Shown piece after piece: positions 1 to 13,680 of a stretch of 64,000 bases of DNA (positions within the stretch are counted from its first letter, which is position 1; the number at the start of each line of letters is the position of its first letter). The notes under the pieces were generated by a model. It saw only the letters and a program-made list of their open reading frames with translations. It was not told the origin of the DNA and did no database searches. The DNA comes from Epiperipatus broadwayi (taxonomy: Eukaryota > Onychophora > Udeonychophora > Euonychophora > Peripatidae), in assembly GCA_028023455.1 (NCBI GenBank), contig JAQFVV010006305.1:487001-551000 (forward strand), given 5' to 3'. Both the position numbers and the translations under genes were made by a program.

Positions 1-327
1 GAGAGGTGAAGAAATATGATCCATAATTTGAAATATAAAGCAGCTAAAGAAGTTGAAAAAAATGTAATGTTTTTAAATTTTCAGAAATGGATATATAGCA
101 TCTGAAATGCCAGAATAGACTTCATAATGTAAAAACAAACAAATGACAAAAAAATGTTAAGCTTCAAAAGGGATTTTAAACCGGTGACTTTGTTAAAACT
201 TTTGTTTTAAGTGTGGTCACCTGTTGAATGGTAATGTTTATGTAATTGTTATTTGTTCATATTTTATAACTTAAGGTAATTGTGTCTTAATATTTTATAT
301 ATGTCTTATTGTATAATAAATATTTTT

Positions 328-850
328 CTGTTATTAAAACAGGAAAAACTCTCTTTACGTATTGCCACTCAATGCAAGCCAGAGTAACCAATGGAGGTCA
401 GAAGGGTTGTGCATAAAATCCCCATCTAGTGCCTACTCATCCAATATCGCCAGACTAGTTTCTGGCTTGTGGCCTTCGTCAGTGAGGAGCCTTGGATCTG
501 AGAGCACTGCACCTAGATCTTAGGATCTAATGCAATCCTCCAGCAGCCACTTTTTATCTCTATTTAACTACAAAATTATGAGTCTTAAACTGAAAACACC
601 ATAATATTTTCAATCCAAGCTCATTAGCTTGTATAGTCAAAACTTATATAGCCAGAAACTAGTCTGGGGATCTAGGTGCAGTGCTCTCAGATCTAAAGCT
701 CCTCACTGATGAAGGCCACAAGCCAGAAACTAGTTTGGCGATATTGGATGAGTAGTCACTAGATGGGGATTTTATGCACAGCCCTTTCCATTGATTTGGC
801 TTGCATTGAATGGCAATACATATAGAAAGTTTTGCCTGCTTTAATAACAG
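328..850. mobile_element. Fold-back (inverted-repeat) element
   Basis: Two arms of about 190 bp face each other. Left arm 328-520 begins CTGTTATTAAAACAGG; right arm about 658-850 ends CCTGCTTTAATAACAG. They are separated by about 135 bp of A+T-rich spacer. The arms include matching segments such as CTAGATGGGGATTTTATGCA (right arm) and its complement (left arm), with scattered mismatches. The phrase GCCAGAAACTAGT also recurs directly inside the right arm. No open frame is present, so this is a non-autonomous element. AAATATTTTTCTGTTAT occurs at both the left edge (318-334) and about 40 bp beyond the right edge (890-906). Confidence 0.8.
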
Positions 851-2232
851 TTGTAAGCAAGCATAAGAAATGGTGATCGTGTGATGTTTAAATATTTTTC
901 TGTTATTTATTAATCCAGACTCCTGACTCTCTTCTCATAAATTCTGACCATTTAAATATAATAAATTAATTTTGTGACAGTTATTGAGATAAGAGTTCAT
1001 ACTCTACCAAATTTAGTCGGGATATGGTTTGATAATACTGCTGATGTAGAAAAATCCTTCCATGGATTTCCCAGTATTGAATGGTGCTCTGGTTTTAAAT
1101 CTAATATTAATTCTTAATCCATAGAGGTTCTAATTTCCCTTCAGTTACTTGGGAGTGAAATAATAGTCTGGAAAGATGATTGTAGTGCATGAATATAGCT
1201 TTCCTTTTATTTTGTTCATCTCTGTTATTTGGATTTATGTATGAAATCACAAAAGTTATTTTTTATTATTAAGCATAACTTTTCATATCCATAGGATTAC
1301 TATAATTTGTGTTTAACTTTAACTTTGATGTCCTTTTTTTCCAAATAATAGTAGGTTCATTGCAATATAATATATATTAAACTTTTATGAGACGAACTTG
1401 GTCTGATAGAAGTTGTTTAAAATTTTAGTTTGTAAATATTTTTTTATGTTTCTCTTTAAGATTTGATAACTAAAGCTGAAGATAATTGCTTAATGGAAAG
1501 TGAGTTGCCATGTAATCTAGTTCCTAATATGATAATATGATTATGAAATATTATACAAATTTTACACTCTATATTGTAGTTTATTTTCATTTAAAATTTC
1601 AAATATAATTCCATATCTCTGACTTAAATCATAATTAAATGGTCATAATACTAGTTATAATATAGAATCAGGTCTATAAAAAGTCACCAATTTAGCATAT
1701 TGCTTAAAATGACTATCTAGAAATTACTTTTTTAAAAGTCAATTAAAGATAAATGTACATTAATTCATTTGTTAATTTTGCTATTTGAAACTTTAATTGT
1801 AGTAACTTTTAACTTTCTTTATGTTGTACTAAAACCAAAATTAAGTAGTTATTATAATCATTAGTAACCTTAAACTAATTGTCTTGCTCAACATTAAAGC
1901 ATTTATCTCATTACTGTATCAACTTTTCAAAGATACTAATTTTCTGCCATGATAGATTTAATAAAGATTGGGACTTACTTGTAGTGTTTCTTTCTTCTTA
2001 ACACAGTGCTGATGGGAAACTTCATTCGGAATATTAATTCATTTGCAAATAAATGTTGAACTACCTGGTCATTTAAAATTTATCATTATCATAAATGTTC
2101 TCTTATTTTATTAAATCAAAGGAACAAATGTATTAAACATTTCTTATCTTTACTTTTTTATTTTTTAAAGTTTTAATTTTATAACATTTCCAATATTGTA
2201 AAACAGTTTGAATTAATTTTATTTATATTTAG
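851..2232. other. Intronic A+T-rich sequence, no feature seen
   Basis: Non-coding sequence upstream of the first recognised exon. I see no open frame with flanking splice sites, no inverted repeat and no simple-repeat array of note. Confidence 0.6.
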
Positions 2233-2344
2233 AAATAAAATTTCTTCTGAGAGAGATGTTAATAAAAACCTTTTAATGGAACTTTCCAAGGATAAAGAAA
2301 ATTTGCAGAAAAAGATAGAACAATTAACAAAAGATTTTGCAGAA
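2233..2344 (+). CDS. GOLGA1: Golgin-97-like internal coiled-coil exon (first in window)
   Basis: Internal exon bounded by AG (2231-2232) and GTAAGT (2345-2350). It is 112 nt long: one base completes an upstream codon, then 37 codons follow, ending in phase 0. The peptide is highly charged (Lys, Glu, Asp) with leucines spaced as in a coiled coil, including LMELSKDKENLQKKIEQL. Spliced to the exons at 49501 and 54444 it gives a continuous coiled coil that lines up, as I recall that protein, with the middle of golgin-97, a GRIP-domain tether of the trans-Golgi network. Seen: splice sites, open frame, phase. Known: golgin-97 is a long coiled coil recruited by Arl1. Inferred: the identity, mainly from the downstream exons. 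No upstream exon was found in the first 2.2 kb. Confidence 0.75.
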
Positions 2345-2687
2345 GTAAGTTTCATTATTTTAAAGTTTTTTTTTAATATTGTTGACATTAAAAATTTCAG
2401 TGAATTTATTTCCTTTAATTTGGTAATAAATAATTTAAAGCAAAGATTTTCTCAATTAAAATATGTGATAAATATTTTGGATTCGTCCATGCAAACATTT
2501 GATGGATCACACCATCATGCTGGTATGATCATGTTGAAATGTTAATATAATACTAATATTGCAATAGCAAATGTATACATGGAAGAATTTGAAGTACATG
2601 TTTACATACATATGCTTGCTTATGTGAATGAGTTTTACAGAGAAAAATAGAAAAAAATTACTTTACGTATAAAATATAGATAATAAT

Positions 2688-2913
2688 ATGATATATTAAG
2701 ACTTTTTTTTATATGAAGTCAAAAGTTTCTGTGCATGCATAATGTGGTCGAGAAGCTTCTCCTTCTGAAATCTTTTTAATTATTATAAACCCATCTACTT
2801 CCATGATATATTAAGACTTTTTTTTAATATTAAGTCAAAAGTTTTGTGCATGCATAATGTGGTCAAGAAGCTTCTTCTGAAATCTTTTTAATTATTATAA
2901 ACCCATCTACTTC
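2688..2913. repeat. Two-copy tandem duplication of about 115 bp
   Basis: Copy 1 (2688-2802) and copy 2 (2803-2913) both start ATGATATATTAAGAC and end CCCATCTACTTC, and share GTGCATGCATAATGTGGTC. They differ by a few substitutions and small gaps. It is intronic with no coding content, probably a simple slippage or unequal-exchange duplication. Confidence 0.85.
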
Positions 2914-3867
2914 TTTTATCATAGTATTCCCTTCCAATATATAATCACAATTATTTTTCCAGTGCTCGTGTCAGGCCTTGGAAGGGGGTAGGGCATCATA
3001 TTTTAATAAAAGATGTTTAGTTAGGTGCACTAACCTATCTTTGTATTATCTATTCTTGTCATAAAGACCAAAAAAAGAAAACAAAAAAATCTTATTTCGT
3101 TTGTTTTCTTCACCTTTATGCATTTCTCTCTCTCCATATAGTTTTTCTGATCTTCTTTTAATATTCTACATAACAAAAAAAAAAAGTTCAATATTCTTTA
3201 TTTTGCTGAAGAAATTTAAGAATGACTTTAAATTTGAAGATAATTTATTAATGAGAGAAAAAAAAAAATCAAGATAACCTTTAATTGCCTTTTTTTGTTA
3301 AAGTTAAATTGAAGGGAAGAAAATAAACATTAATGGTATATTTTTTAATTCGTAACTTGTTTTTATTCTTATTTAATGCATATCTATTTATATTTTTAAA
3401 TAAATATGTGGATAATATAACTCAATATTAATATTTGTACATTGTCTAAATATATTTTATGTCAATATTTAAAAATAAATATCTTATTATGCTACTTTTT
3501 TTGTTTTAAGTTAGAAAATTAAAATACTTTTTATAGACCATTCAAATTTTTTAATGGACTGGTAGCTAAAAAATACTGCTCTAATCTACATTTAATGATG
3601 TATTAAATAGGAATGAGTATCTCTATTCCTACTTGGGAATCAAATACTTAATTATTTATAATCAATGAATACTAAATAATGCTACTGAAAATCTTCTACA
3701 ACTAATTTTTGATAGTAATTCTTTTTCAGTATTCATTACTTATTTAGTTCTAGAGGAGAAATAGAGAGATCAGACTATCTAATGCATTAAGCTAGAAAAA
3801 TCATAATGCTTGATCTTTTTGGAATGTACTTTTTGGTGAAAATCAAAAGTTTTTTCTGTTGGATATT

Positions 3868-4684
3868 CACCTGGGTCTCGTTTTATGCGGATTATTTTAA
3901 TGCGATTTTGAAGTTATGCGATTCATGTTTCCTCTTAATATCTTTCATATTTCACTATATTTATTAGATATCAAGAAATTTAAATTATTAATTAACGTGA
4001 ATAAGGCCTGAAGCTGTATTTAGAATATTAGCTTCTATATAAATAACCTACTTATACTAATGAGTAAATAGTAATAATAGATTTATATTTACATATAAAA
4101 ATATCACAATAAATATTCAAAAATTTTAAACTTTTAAAACATATTTTGTTAATTATAACAGAAATAAATAATTTTTTAGATTTTTAAAATAAATAATAAC
4201 GAAGATTTTATTGATTTTATAAACTGAAAATAATATTTCTAATGATAATCTATAATCTTTTTGTTTTGATTACAATCTCATTTTTTTGATATAGAAACAA
4301 AAACCATTAACACAGCTCAAGACTGAAAGTGGCGCTAGTTGTATGTCACATGACGAATCTGATTTCTTAACAGTTCACAAACGAACTCATATTGTCAAAT
4401 AACCACTAATGATTAAAATATGGATGAAGAATGTAAAATTAAATACTGTAGTTAATAAAAAAAGTTTGTCATGTATTATTTTTTTTCAAATATTTGAAAT
4501 TTTTTATTAGTCATATTTTATTTCTTTATTTTTTTAATGCAAATTTTAAAGTAATTTTTCCTTCTTGCTTTGCTTTTATGCGATTCCTATCCCTCATTTT
4601 TCAAGGTAGGTTAAGTCTATTTTTGTGCGATTTCTTTTGTGCGCGTTTTCTGAGAAACCTACCACATAAAACGAGACCTAGGTG
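3868..4684 (-). mobile_element. Tc1-type MITE, copy A
   Basis: The left end CACCTGGGTCTCGTTTTA and right end TAAAACGAGACCTAGGTG form terminal inverted repeats of about 20 bp or more. TA follows the right end. The family is shared with copy B at 6628-7586, which lies in the opposite orientation: A's left part (AATGCGATTTTGAAGTTATG) is the complement of B's right part. There is no transposase frame, only short chance open frames. The middle (about 4000-4310) is shared with a different element at 54961-55843, so this copy may be a chimera or contain a nested piece. Confidence 0.8.
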
Positions 4685-5690
4685 TATATAGTTATTGTAC
4701 AAACAAAATTCACTAGAATTCAAAACTTATTAGTTTGGATAATGGTGCCTCCTGACAGCAGACAATAACCTGAAATCAAGTATAAAAATAATTATTTTTT
4801 GTATAAAATTTAATAAATATACATAACAAATAAATTAATATGTTTGTAATATTTATATGTAAAATCCCATCCCCATGTACCATTCAATTAGTAAATAATG
4901 GATGATTGTTTATGTTTACTGTACCTCTAAAAACAAGCTAAGGCAAAAATCTAAGAAAGTACTGATTTTTAAGAAGAGACAAATAAAATAGATTTTCAGA
5001 TGAATAATCATAAAGAGAATAACAGTATATAAAAGATTTAAAATTAAAGAATAATTTGTATAGGTTTGTATTAGATATATCATTTTTTAATCAAGAAAAC
5101 TTTTAAGACTAAATATTAAAAAAATTCTATTACTTTATTTTTATTCGAAAATAAATTCAAGTGACCGAAGTTGAACCTTTATGCAATTGTTTTATATTTT
5201 TAATCATAATGATGTTATAGGTGTGATGAGAATGATAAGTTCAAAAAGATAGAAGTTTTAGAAGAAAAGATAAAAAAAATTTTTCAGTTTGAGCAATTAA
5301 TATTGAAATGATTGTGATTATCTTTTTATTTTGATGCTTAAATCTTACTTAACATCTCAAATTTTTTGATATTTATGTGTAAGAAGAAATAAAAGAGACA
5401 TACATTTTGTTAATGTAAGAATTTACTGTTCCTATCAGATTAGGCTATTAAAACTTTTTTATATATGTTTTACAACTAAATTTTTTTCTGTATTATAACA
5501 GATTTTCAATTATTTATACTATGTTGAGTAAATACCAAATTCTAAAAGTATTATATAGCATCATAATTATGTTATATGATTTATTCGTTAATAAATTATG
5601 AGCTGTAGAATAAAGTATTTATTAGTAATTTTTTAAAATTAAGATTAAGCTTTCCTGTATTTTATTGAAAACCTATATAGATTATATCTA
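4685..5690. other. Intronic A+T-rich sequence, no feature seen
   Basis: A Lys/Glu-rich open stretch at about 5221-5310 looks coiled-coil-like but has no good donor and the wrong phase (see rejected items). Nothing else stands out. Confidence 0.5.
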
Positions 5691-5958
5691 AATTATTCCA
5701 CACGAATAAAACATGATAAACAGAGCAGCCAAAATGCAAAAAACATTAATTATAAACAACAATTTGCCAAGCGCTTTTGGTACTGTATACCAGATTCATG
5801 GCGACATATTGGAACTGAACGGTTGATATTAACAGTTCAGTTCCAATATGTCTCCATGACTCTGGTATATAGTACCGAAAGCGCTTTGTTGTTTATAATT
5901 AAAGTTTTTTGCATTTTGGCTGCGCTGTTTATCACGCTTTATTCGTGTAGAATAATTT
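5691..5958. mobile_element. Near-perfect palindromic MITE (long hairpin)
   Basis: Arms 5691-5820 and 5835-5958 are near-perfect reverse complements around a 14-nt loop. The inner ends read GGAACTGAAC and GTTCAGTTCC; the outer ends read TTCCACACGAAT and ATTCGTGTAGAA. Only a few mismatches occur over about 125 bp. There is no coding capacity. As intronic sequence on the transcribed strand it would fold into a long RNA hairpin, a possible substrate for small-RNA processing. That role is inference; the palindrome is directly visible. Confidence 0.9.
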
Positions 5959-6627
5959 TCATTATCTGACAGTTTTTATATTATTTATTTATAGATTATA
6001 TCTATATAATTTTCAAAATGAAAAAAAAAACCTTCTCTTTAAGTAATATATCCAAAATATTTAAATATATACTTAAATAGATTTAAGCAAAATAGATTAA
6101 TCAAAATACACACAAACATATAAACAAATTAATAATTAGCCACTTACATCAATACATTGAGAAAAATCAGCATCTACTTTGTCACTGTGTGATATGTTTC
6201 TCTTACAACTGGAAATTCCAGGCAATTGATGTAATTTTTGGTTTTTCTCTGAGCATTAACATGAATTACTGGTTACTAACTCATTTATATGCAGCATATA
6301 TATGTACATCTTGAATATAGTATAATACACGATTATGTGTTTGATAATTACATATAATAATCATATCTACAGTATTAAGCTTCATTTGATTTTATTTCCT
6401 GGTATATTATTTATATCTTAAAACTTATATAGATGCATTTTCAAAGACTTTTTTTTTCCAATTTTAAGTCATATACAGATTTGTGTGATTTTATTAATTG
6501 TTAGAATAACCAATGTTGAATGCTATAAATAAACATTATTTAAAGATCTGTCAATTTGAAAAATAACAGAAAATATTTATACAGGTTTGGATTTTTACTT
6601 GAACAGTTTCATCATCTAGATATTATA

Positions 6628-7586
6628 CACCTGTGTCTCGTTTTACGCGATAGATAGGTTCCTCAGAAAACATGCACAAACGAAATTGCGCAAAAATGGA
6701 TGTAACTTATACCTTGAAAAAGGGGGGATACGGACTGTGATTTTTCAAAAATTGCGTAAAAGCAAAGCACCAACGTAAAATTACTTTAAAATTTGCGCAA
6801 AAAAAAATAAGGAAATAAAATATGACTAATAAAAAATTTCAAATTTGAAAAAAATTGATACAAGACAAACTTTTTTTAACTATAATATTTAATTTTATTC
6901 AAAACAATATATTTTTATGCATAATTTACAGTAATTTACATTTTTTATACATGTTTTAATTATTATTGCTATTTGCCGATAAACAGGTTTGTTTGCAAAC
7001 TGGTAAAAAATCAGATTCTTCACAAAAGGAAATACAACTAGCACCAACGTCATTCTCACGTTGTGTTAATGGTTTTTTGGTGACAACGTAATTAGTAATT
7101 AATCTAACAACTAAAAATTAAATTCTTATTTTTGTTTTTAATTTTCAATTTTAATTGTGTCCACTGCTATTACTCACCTTTTAAAAATAAACTTGCGGAC
7201 ACTAAATGATTAATAATTGATTACGTTCTTTTTTAAAAAGCAAAAACAGATTGTGATTTAAAATGCAAAATTAACATGCACAATGTTTGAACAAATTTAC
7301 ATTATAATCTTGTAAAATTTAATGTGTGTATACATAAAATGTGGAAATCATGATTTTAATTTCATTATTGCATAAAATCTTACTATTATAAAGCACTGAA
7401 AATATTGAAATTACTAAGATGAAAGTCGAATTCCAATAATGTGCTATTACTTTCAATATGACCTAAGTGCGCAAAATTTATTATTTAAAGTAATAGTGCA
7501 TTATCGGAGTTCGACTTCTGGAGAAATGTGAATCGCATAACTTCAAAATCACATTAAATAAATCCGCATAAAAAGAGACCCAGGTG
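6628..7586 (+). mobile_element. Tc1-type MITE, copy B
   Basis: Flanked by TA on both sides (6626-6627 and 7587-7588). The ends CACCTGTGTCTCGTTTTA and GAGACCCAGGTG are terminal inverted repeats matching copy A at 3868-4684. Subterminal parts also match A in inverted order (ACGCGATAGATAGGTTCCTC near the left end; ATCGCATAACTTCAAAATC near the right end). No transposase is present. TA target duplication and roughly 1-kb size fit non-autonomous Tc1/mariner-superfamily elements. Confidence 0.85.
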
Positions 7587-10500
7587 TATAGGTTATTCTC
7601 AATCTTATAAATCAATAAATAACATTTAAATAGGTTATTTAAAAACAGTTATATTCATTTATATTAAATATTAAAAAAAAAATTTCATTATCTTCATCAT
7701 TGTTTATCTTATATGAACATTATTACATATAATAAAGAATTCTGTTAAAAAACATAATGTAATCTAGATCTTATCTTGTAAATTAGGTTATAAATTTTAT
7801 ATATTTACAATAAAATGAAATCATGCCAATGATCTTATGGATAGGTTAAAAATCTTATTATTTATTATATGTCAGTTATATAAATTTATTATTATATATA
7901 TTGTACCCTTACTTCTTGATATATAAAATAGTTTAAAATACAACTAGCTCAGTTACATTATTATGCTTAATTAAAATTTGCATATCTATCTTTAATATAT
8001 TTTTATATTATCATATCTTAATTAAATTTATTATCAATCATCAAAATCAATATAGTTCTATATTATACTAATTAAATAAGTATTTATAAAATTATGAGAC
8101 TGTAAGTAAAGTTACAAAGTAATAAGCAGATTTACACTGAGTCAATATCTCCCAAGATACTTCTCAATGCATAAGAATACTATCACTACCCTATCACTTT
8201 ACCACTACATCTATACATTCTTCTTTTAAATGAAATAAATTATTTTAATAATACTAAAATAATTCCTAACTTTAACTTAAAATATAATTAAATAATCTCA
8301 GTTCTTCTAAGATGTTTTAAAATAATAATAAATCTAAATAAGTATATGTGATTTTATATCAAACTTAAATACACCTAACTTATTTAATAATAATAATATA
8401 ATCTTAGAGTGTAATTCAATCTCATCTATTATATATAATCAATCATTAAATGAATAACAATCATATGTATATCTTTTATCTCATATGGTATCTTATTTAA
8501 ATAGATCAAATCTTATACTTAATAATCTGTGCAATAAACAATATTGTATTCTTATAATGCATTATAATCATCTTATGACCATTGCAATATTTATTTCATG
8601 TCAATCAATTCTTATAAAATAATTTAAGTAAATATTATTCAATTCTAAGTAATAATAACAAATTCAATTTGCAAATATTATTTTATTCAAATATCTGATG
8701 TCAAAATGCTGAGTAAAATAATGAAACTCAACACTTTCAAAAACAAATTAACAAATTTATTTACAATAACTTCAAATAAAATTTATTTATACTATTTATT
8801 TTAGAATTTATAACATATAATAAATAAAATAAAAATAGGAATACAAATATAAGAGCTTACACTGTTATTAACTTGTACTTAATAAGCAATTACAATTCCT
8901 TCAAATGCTATATAATATGATTACAGTGTTTTTCTTAAACTTAGATTTTAAATAAATAGTGTAATCTTTAATTACAAATAATAATAATTCAAGATTATCT
9001 AGTAGCATGTGTAAATAATGAAGTTTAAATTAAATAGCTACATTAATTAAGTATTATCATTTATAATATATTATCATGTATTCACTTTGTATTAGCATTG
9101 CCTAATATCGATATAAAATCAATATCTCTTTATAATTAAAACAAATGATTGCTATAATTATATTCCACCTAATGTAATTCCTGTTATATGTTTTATAAAA
9201 TATGCATTCTATATCTGTATTATTCAAACATTATATTTAAATCATTTATCAATTTTAAATCATAAAAACATTACATTAGATAAATTTTATGATCCTTCTG
9301 TAAAATCATTATTTTACCCTATACTAACCTTTCTAATAAATTCTATCTATAAAACATATCTAAACTTATTTAAAACATTTCCGGAAAACAAATATCAACT
9401 TCAAATAAAATATTCATTATCCAAATTACTCCTACTATATTTCTATACTTAGTAAACTTTTCAACTAAAAATAGGCTTCTACTCATAACGTAACTTAACT
9501 TATTCAATAAACAAAATACACAAAAATATAGACTTTTAAAATCCTTTTCTAAATTGCAAAAATAAAATAATTACTTAGATAAATAATAAACATTATTTTA
9601 ATACTAAGCATAAATAAAAATATCAAAATTATTTACGAAAGAATCATATAATTATTTCTAAGCTTTTACGTAATATTTATCATTTATATTATAAATTAAA
9701 AAACTTATGCATATTTTAATAAAGTTTTTGCAATATAATGTAGTTTTCATAATATATTTATCCATTCATTCTACAACAACATAATATTCAGTTGACTAAA
9801 GAAAAACATATTAAATTCATTAAAAATCATTATACAATATTTTTTACCATAATAATAATATTGTCCATTCTGCTATCCAGTATTCTTCGATTGGCTTCAT
9901 AAAATAAAAATCATTCACATTTTCACTCATAAACATTCATTAGAATATTCCTGTTATATTAATTATAAAAATAAGTTTATGTAATTAATTATTATATTAT
10001 TTTTAATTTACTATTTAATAAATGTACCTATCCTACTTTTAAGAGTTTAATAATATTTAAATTTTATGTTAAATAAATAAAATAAAATCATATTACATAG
10101 TCCAGCGTTGACTTTTGTTCTACCATAAAAGTTCTAACAAATATCCTCCGTATAAATCAATAAAACACTATTTCCTGTCCTTGTATCACGTCTTCTTGAA
10201 AGTTTATAATAAAAGATAACTTCTTTTTTCAAAATAAAAATAAGTTCCCCAAGAAAACAAAACAAAATTAAAACAATAGTTATAAGTTTTGTCTGGATCC
10301 AGTTCTTCATAGAATATTATTCAAAAAGTTATTATTTCAAAATAAGTTATAATTTATAAAAATTATCCTTCAATTATTTTAAATCAACTTAGTTTGGCTT
10401 GGCTTAGTTTAACTTGATTTGGATATTGTATTATTTGTAAATAATATTCCGGTAAGAATAATTTTTCCATCTATAAAGCTTTAGATAACTTTAATAAAAT

Positions 10501-12700
10501 AATTTTATTATATTACATTTTTTAAAATACTATACCTATAATATATTTGCCTTTTCAAATTATCAATATCTAGTCTTTTAACATAAAGACTTAACAAAAT
10601 ATTTATTTAAAATTACTACCCTTCTATATCTTTCCTTAAGATACATATTTTACTTCTATAATTTGTCAAAATACTTTCTTTACAGAAATATTTATATTTC
10701 TTAAAATATCTATTAGTAATAGACAATAGTAATTTAACTTTTGAAAACTATTTATAGTCCAAAATACTACTTTTCTCCATCTTTATTTTATACTAATCCG
10801 CTCTGTTACTTCTATAACATAAAGTTTCTGATATATTTCTCCATGTGAGGTATCCTGATTATTTGTACTAATTGAGTTTCGATATTGAGAAATGAATAGG
10901 AATATTAATCTACCATATTCATTCTTTAAAATTATAAATTATTCAATAACACTTATAATTTTACAATTGATTTTAAGCTTATAAATTTACTTGGCTATTT
11001 TTTAAAGCACACCACTTAGAAGTTTTATTGTAGAGAGACCCCTCAACAATTGAATCACTTATACGCCAGAAACACCTTATCTGATTGGTAGGTTTAAACA
11101 ATCAAAATTTCTTATTTACATATTTACCAACACAATATTAAATAATGACTTATTTAATATTTAATATTTTATCAAATTCTTTTAAAACAATATTTATCAT
11201 TTTTTCAAATCTATTAAACATTCTTTTGAAATATTATTTCCCACTTGATTTAAATCTTAACTTTTATAAGATCATTTAAAATAATTTAAACTTTTTAAAT
11301 AGTTACATTTTTAAGACAATATTTTAAAATCAAATTAATATTTTACATTAATATCTTTATTTTTATCTCAGATAACTCACTATTATTTATAAATTTTATA
11401 ACATGATTTTGTAAAATAATAATTGCAACTTTATTAGACACTTCCCGCTGTGTGTATAACATCTGTTCTTTATAATACAAGAAGCTTGCTCCCTAAAAAA
11501 AACTTCCAATGCTTTTAAAATAAATATTTATTTTTTAAAAATAAATAAGATATTATATCAGATTTTAAAATAATTATTTGATATGATTAAAATCAAATAT
11601 TAATCTCAATTTATACTTATAATTTAAAATATTTTTATTCACTTTTACATATATTTTAAATTGATAAATATCTTTCCATTTTAACTTATCTTTTAATATT
11701 TTAGCTTCAAACATTTGTTATTAAATTTATTAACAGTATTACATCTAATCATCATCATTTAAATATCTTCCCACACACAATCACAACAAACACTCATAGA
11801 TTGCCTTAATAAACTTATGGAACATACCCCAAGCAACACCACTTTAAAAACCTAAATTTTCCCGATACCAAAACAAGGGACCCATAAAAGCAAATATATA
11901 TTTTAGTAATACACATATATATGGAATATTTCATAAACAATTGTACATATCAAAAAAATATCAAACCATTATGCAAATTGTGCATACATATTTGGCAAAT
12001 TATTTAATTTTTTTACACAATATATGATAAAACAAGAGTGTATCTTTATTCTAGTCTCATGTATGGTAAGTTGAGTAATCGGTGATACCGTCACGGCCAA
12101 ACTGGCAGATTGTGTGACCCATGCATTTACACAGGGAGACAAATTTGGGGGTGGAGAGTATATTGGACTAAACTATAGTTTCACATAATAAAATTATAAA
12201 TATTCAAAATAGTGTAATATTATTTGCATTCAATATTGCACTGTTAGTGTTAAAATCAGAAGATGAGATAATAACAGAATACTTTCTATCTTGTATTTAT
12301 TTCCAATTCCTTTATTGGGTATGAGTTGATTTAGGTCAGAGATTAAAAGTTAGTTGAAGTAATTTTCAATGAACATTTTATTGTGGATACTGATTTTTCC
12401 CAAATATCTTTTATATAAATATGTATAAGACAATTTTTTTAAATATTATTATTAAAAAACATTTTTTGATGAAAATATTTTTGAAAATTTGCTCTTTTAT
12501 ATTTTTGGTTCAAAAATTAGAATAATGAACATAATGAGATAATTAGTTAAAAGTAAATCATTTAATTAAATAAATAGAATAAAAATATATATATTTACTT
12601 CAGTAATTGTTAATAATACTTTTTTCTAATATATCCATCAGAATTTAACTTTTAAATTAATTTTAATATTACAATGTATATGCCTAAAAACAAAAAAAAA
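7587..12700. other. Gene-free, extremely A+T-rich intronic block
   Basis: About 5 kb of almost pure A+T with TAAT-type runs and no long open frame, inverted repeat or recognisable transposon. The exception in composition is a short, less A+T-rich patch near 12060-12170 (GGTGATACCGTCACGGCC and neighbours), which I cannot assign to anything. Confidence 0.6.
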
Positions 12701-12794
12701 ACTATCAGGCACATAAAAATACAAATTATTTTAATAATCTCCATACTTCCTCTTTTTTTTTATTCTTCATATAAATAAAGATACAATAAAAGAC

Positions 12795-12850
12795 AAATGA
12801 CCCCTAAGATGCATTTCATGCTGAACCAGCACTCATCAGTTGGCCCAAGT
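12795..12850 (+). repeat. Short dispersed repeat (AGATGCATTTCATGCTG)
   Basis: The phrase AAGATGCATTTCATGCTGAACCAGCACT here recurs in diverged form twice at 26890 and 27005 (AAGATGCATTTTATGCTGAA). It marks a small dispersed family of unknown type, possibly the edge of the fold-back family that lies next to it in both places. Confidence 0.4.
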
Positions 12851-13239
12851 CACCAGCTTTCATATATATCTTTATTACTTGAAGAGAATTTATCTATGGT
12901 GAATTGTCACATCTTTATTTACAAATGAAAACCAGAAAAAGAACAATATTCAGAAATAAAACAAAAGTTTTTTTTTAAATACTAAAAACTGAATGCTTAC
13001 ATTTAAGTTAATAGCAGTACATTATTTACTTTTAATTGTTTTGTTCTATAAAAAAACATAGTTTATGATCATTTTTATTAACTTACGAATTTTCATTACC
13101 TAATGCTATTATATATAATTTATGATCAGACATACTGAAGTCTTGATTAACATTATGGATTTTAATATACCATTAAGAAAATTTTTTTACATGAAAGAAG
13201 TCGTAAAATATGCTATTAGATAAAGTGGCAAAATGTTTA

Positions 13240-13680
13240 AAGCTGATCCTGATTACCAGATAGAGCAATTAAATCTCTATTCTCAGACCCATTTATGACT
13301 TTTCTTTATTATTGAGGCTTGAGATTCAAAGCTAGAAATACTGCATTTCACTTTTGATTCCATTTTACTATTCAAGATAAAAGTGTGAAAATTCAAAATA
13401 CCATTTTGAACTCAAACCAACAGTTAATAAATAGTTATTGACTTTGAATCAATCTGTATAACTATTCAAATAGGTTGATTTGAGTTCAAAAGCATAAGGT
13501 GTTTGGATTTTCAGCTTTTTCTTGAATAATAAAATAGAGTTGAAAGTCATTACTAGATTCATATCAATCTTACGTTCAGCGTTGAACCCCAAATCTCATT
13601 AATAAAGGAAAAATTCAGAAATCAGTCTGAGAATGGGAATTTAAATGCATTAGCATCTAATAATTTATAATTAATCAATC
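13240..13680. mobile_element. Fold-back element, family copy 1
   Basis: Left arm (AATCTCTATTCTCAGACC, then CTTTATTATTGAGGCTTGA) and right arm (CTCATTAATAAAGG, then GTCTGAGAATGGGA) are imperfect inverted repeats about 130-200 bp long. The centre again pairs (TTGAACTCAAACC against GGTTGATTTGAGTTCAA). There is no open frame. Related copies lie at 25440-26060 and, partially, 26610-26830. Confidence 0.7.

Noticed and set aside
5221-5310. Lys/Glu-rich open stretch resembling a coiled-coil exon
   Set aside because: Phase after the acceptor gives an immediate stop in the needed frame, and no plausible donor follows; such stretches arise by chance in A+T-rich DNA.
7587-12700. Searched for a CRISPR-like or satellite array in the A+T-rich block
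   Set aside because: No regular repeat-spacer structure; only irregular A+T sequence.
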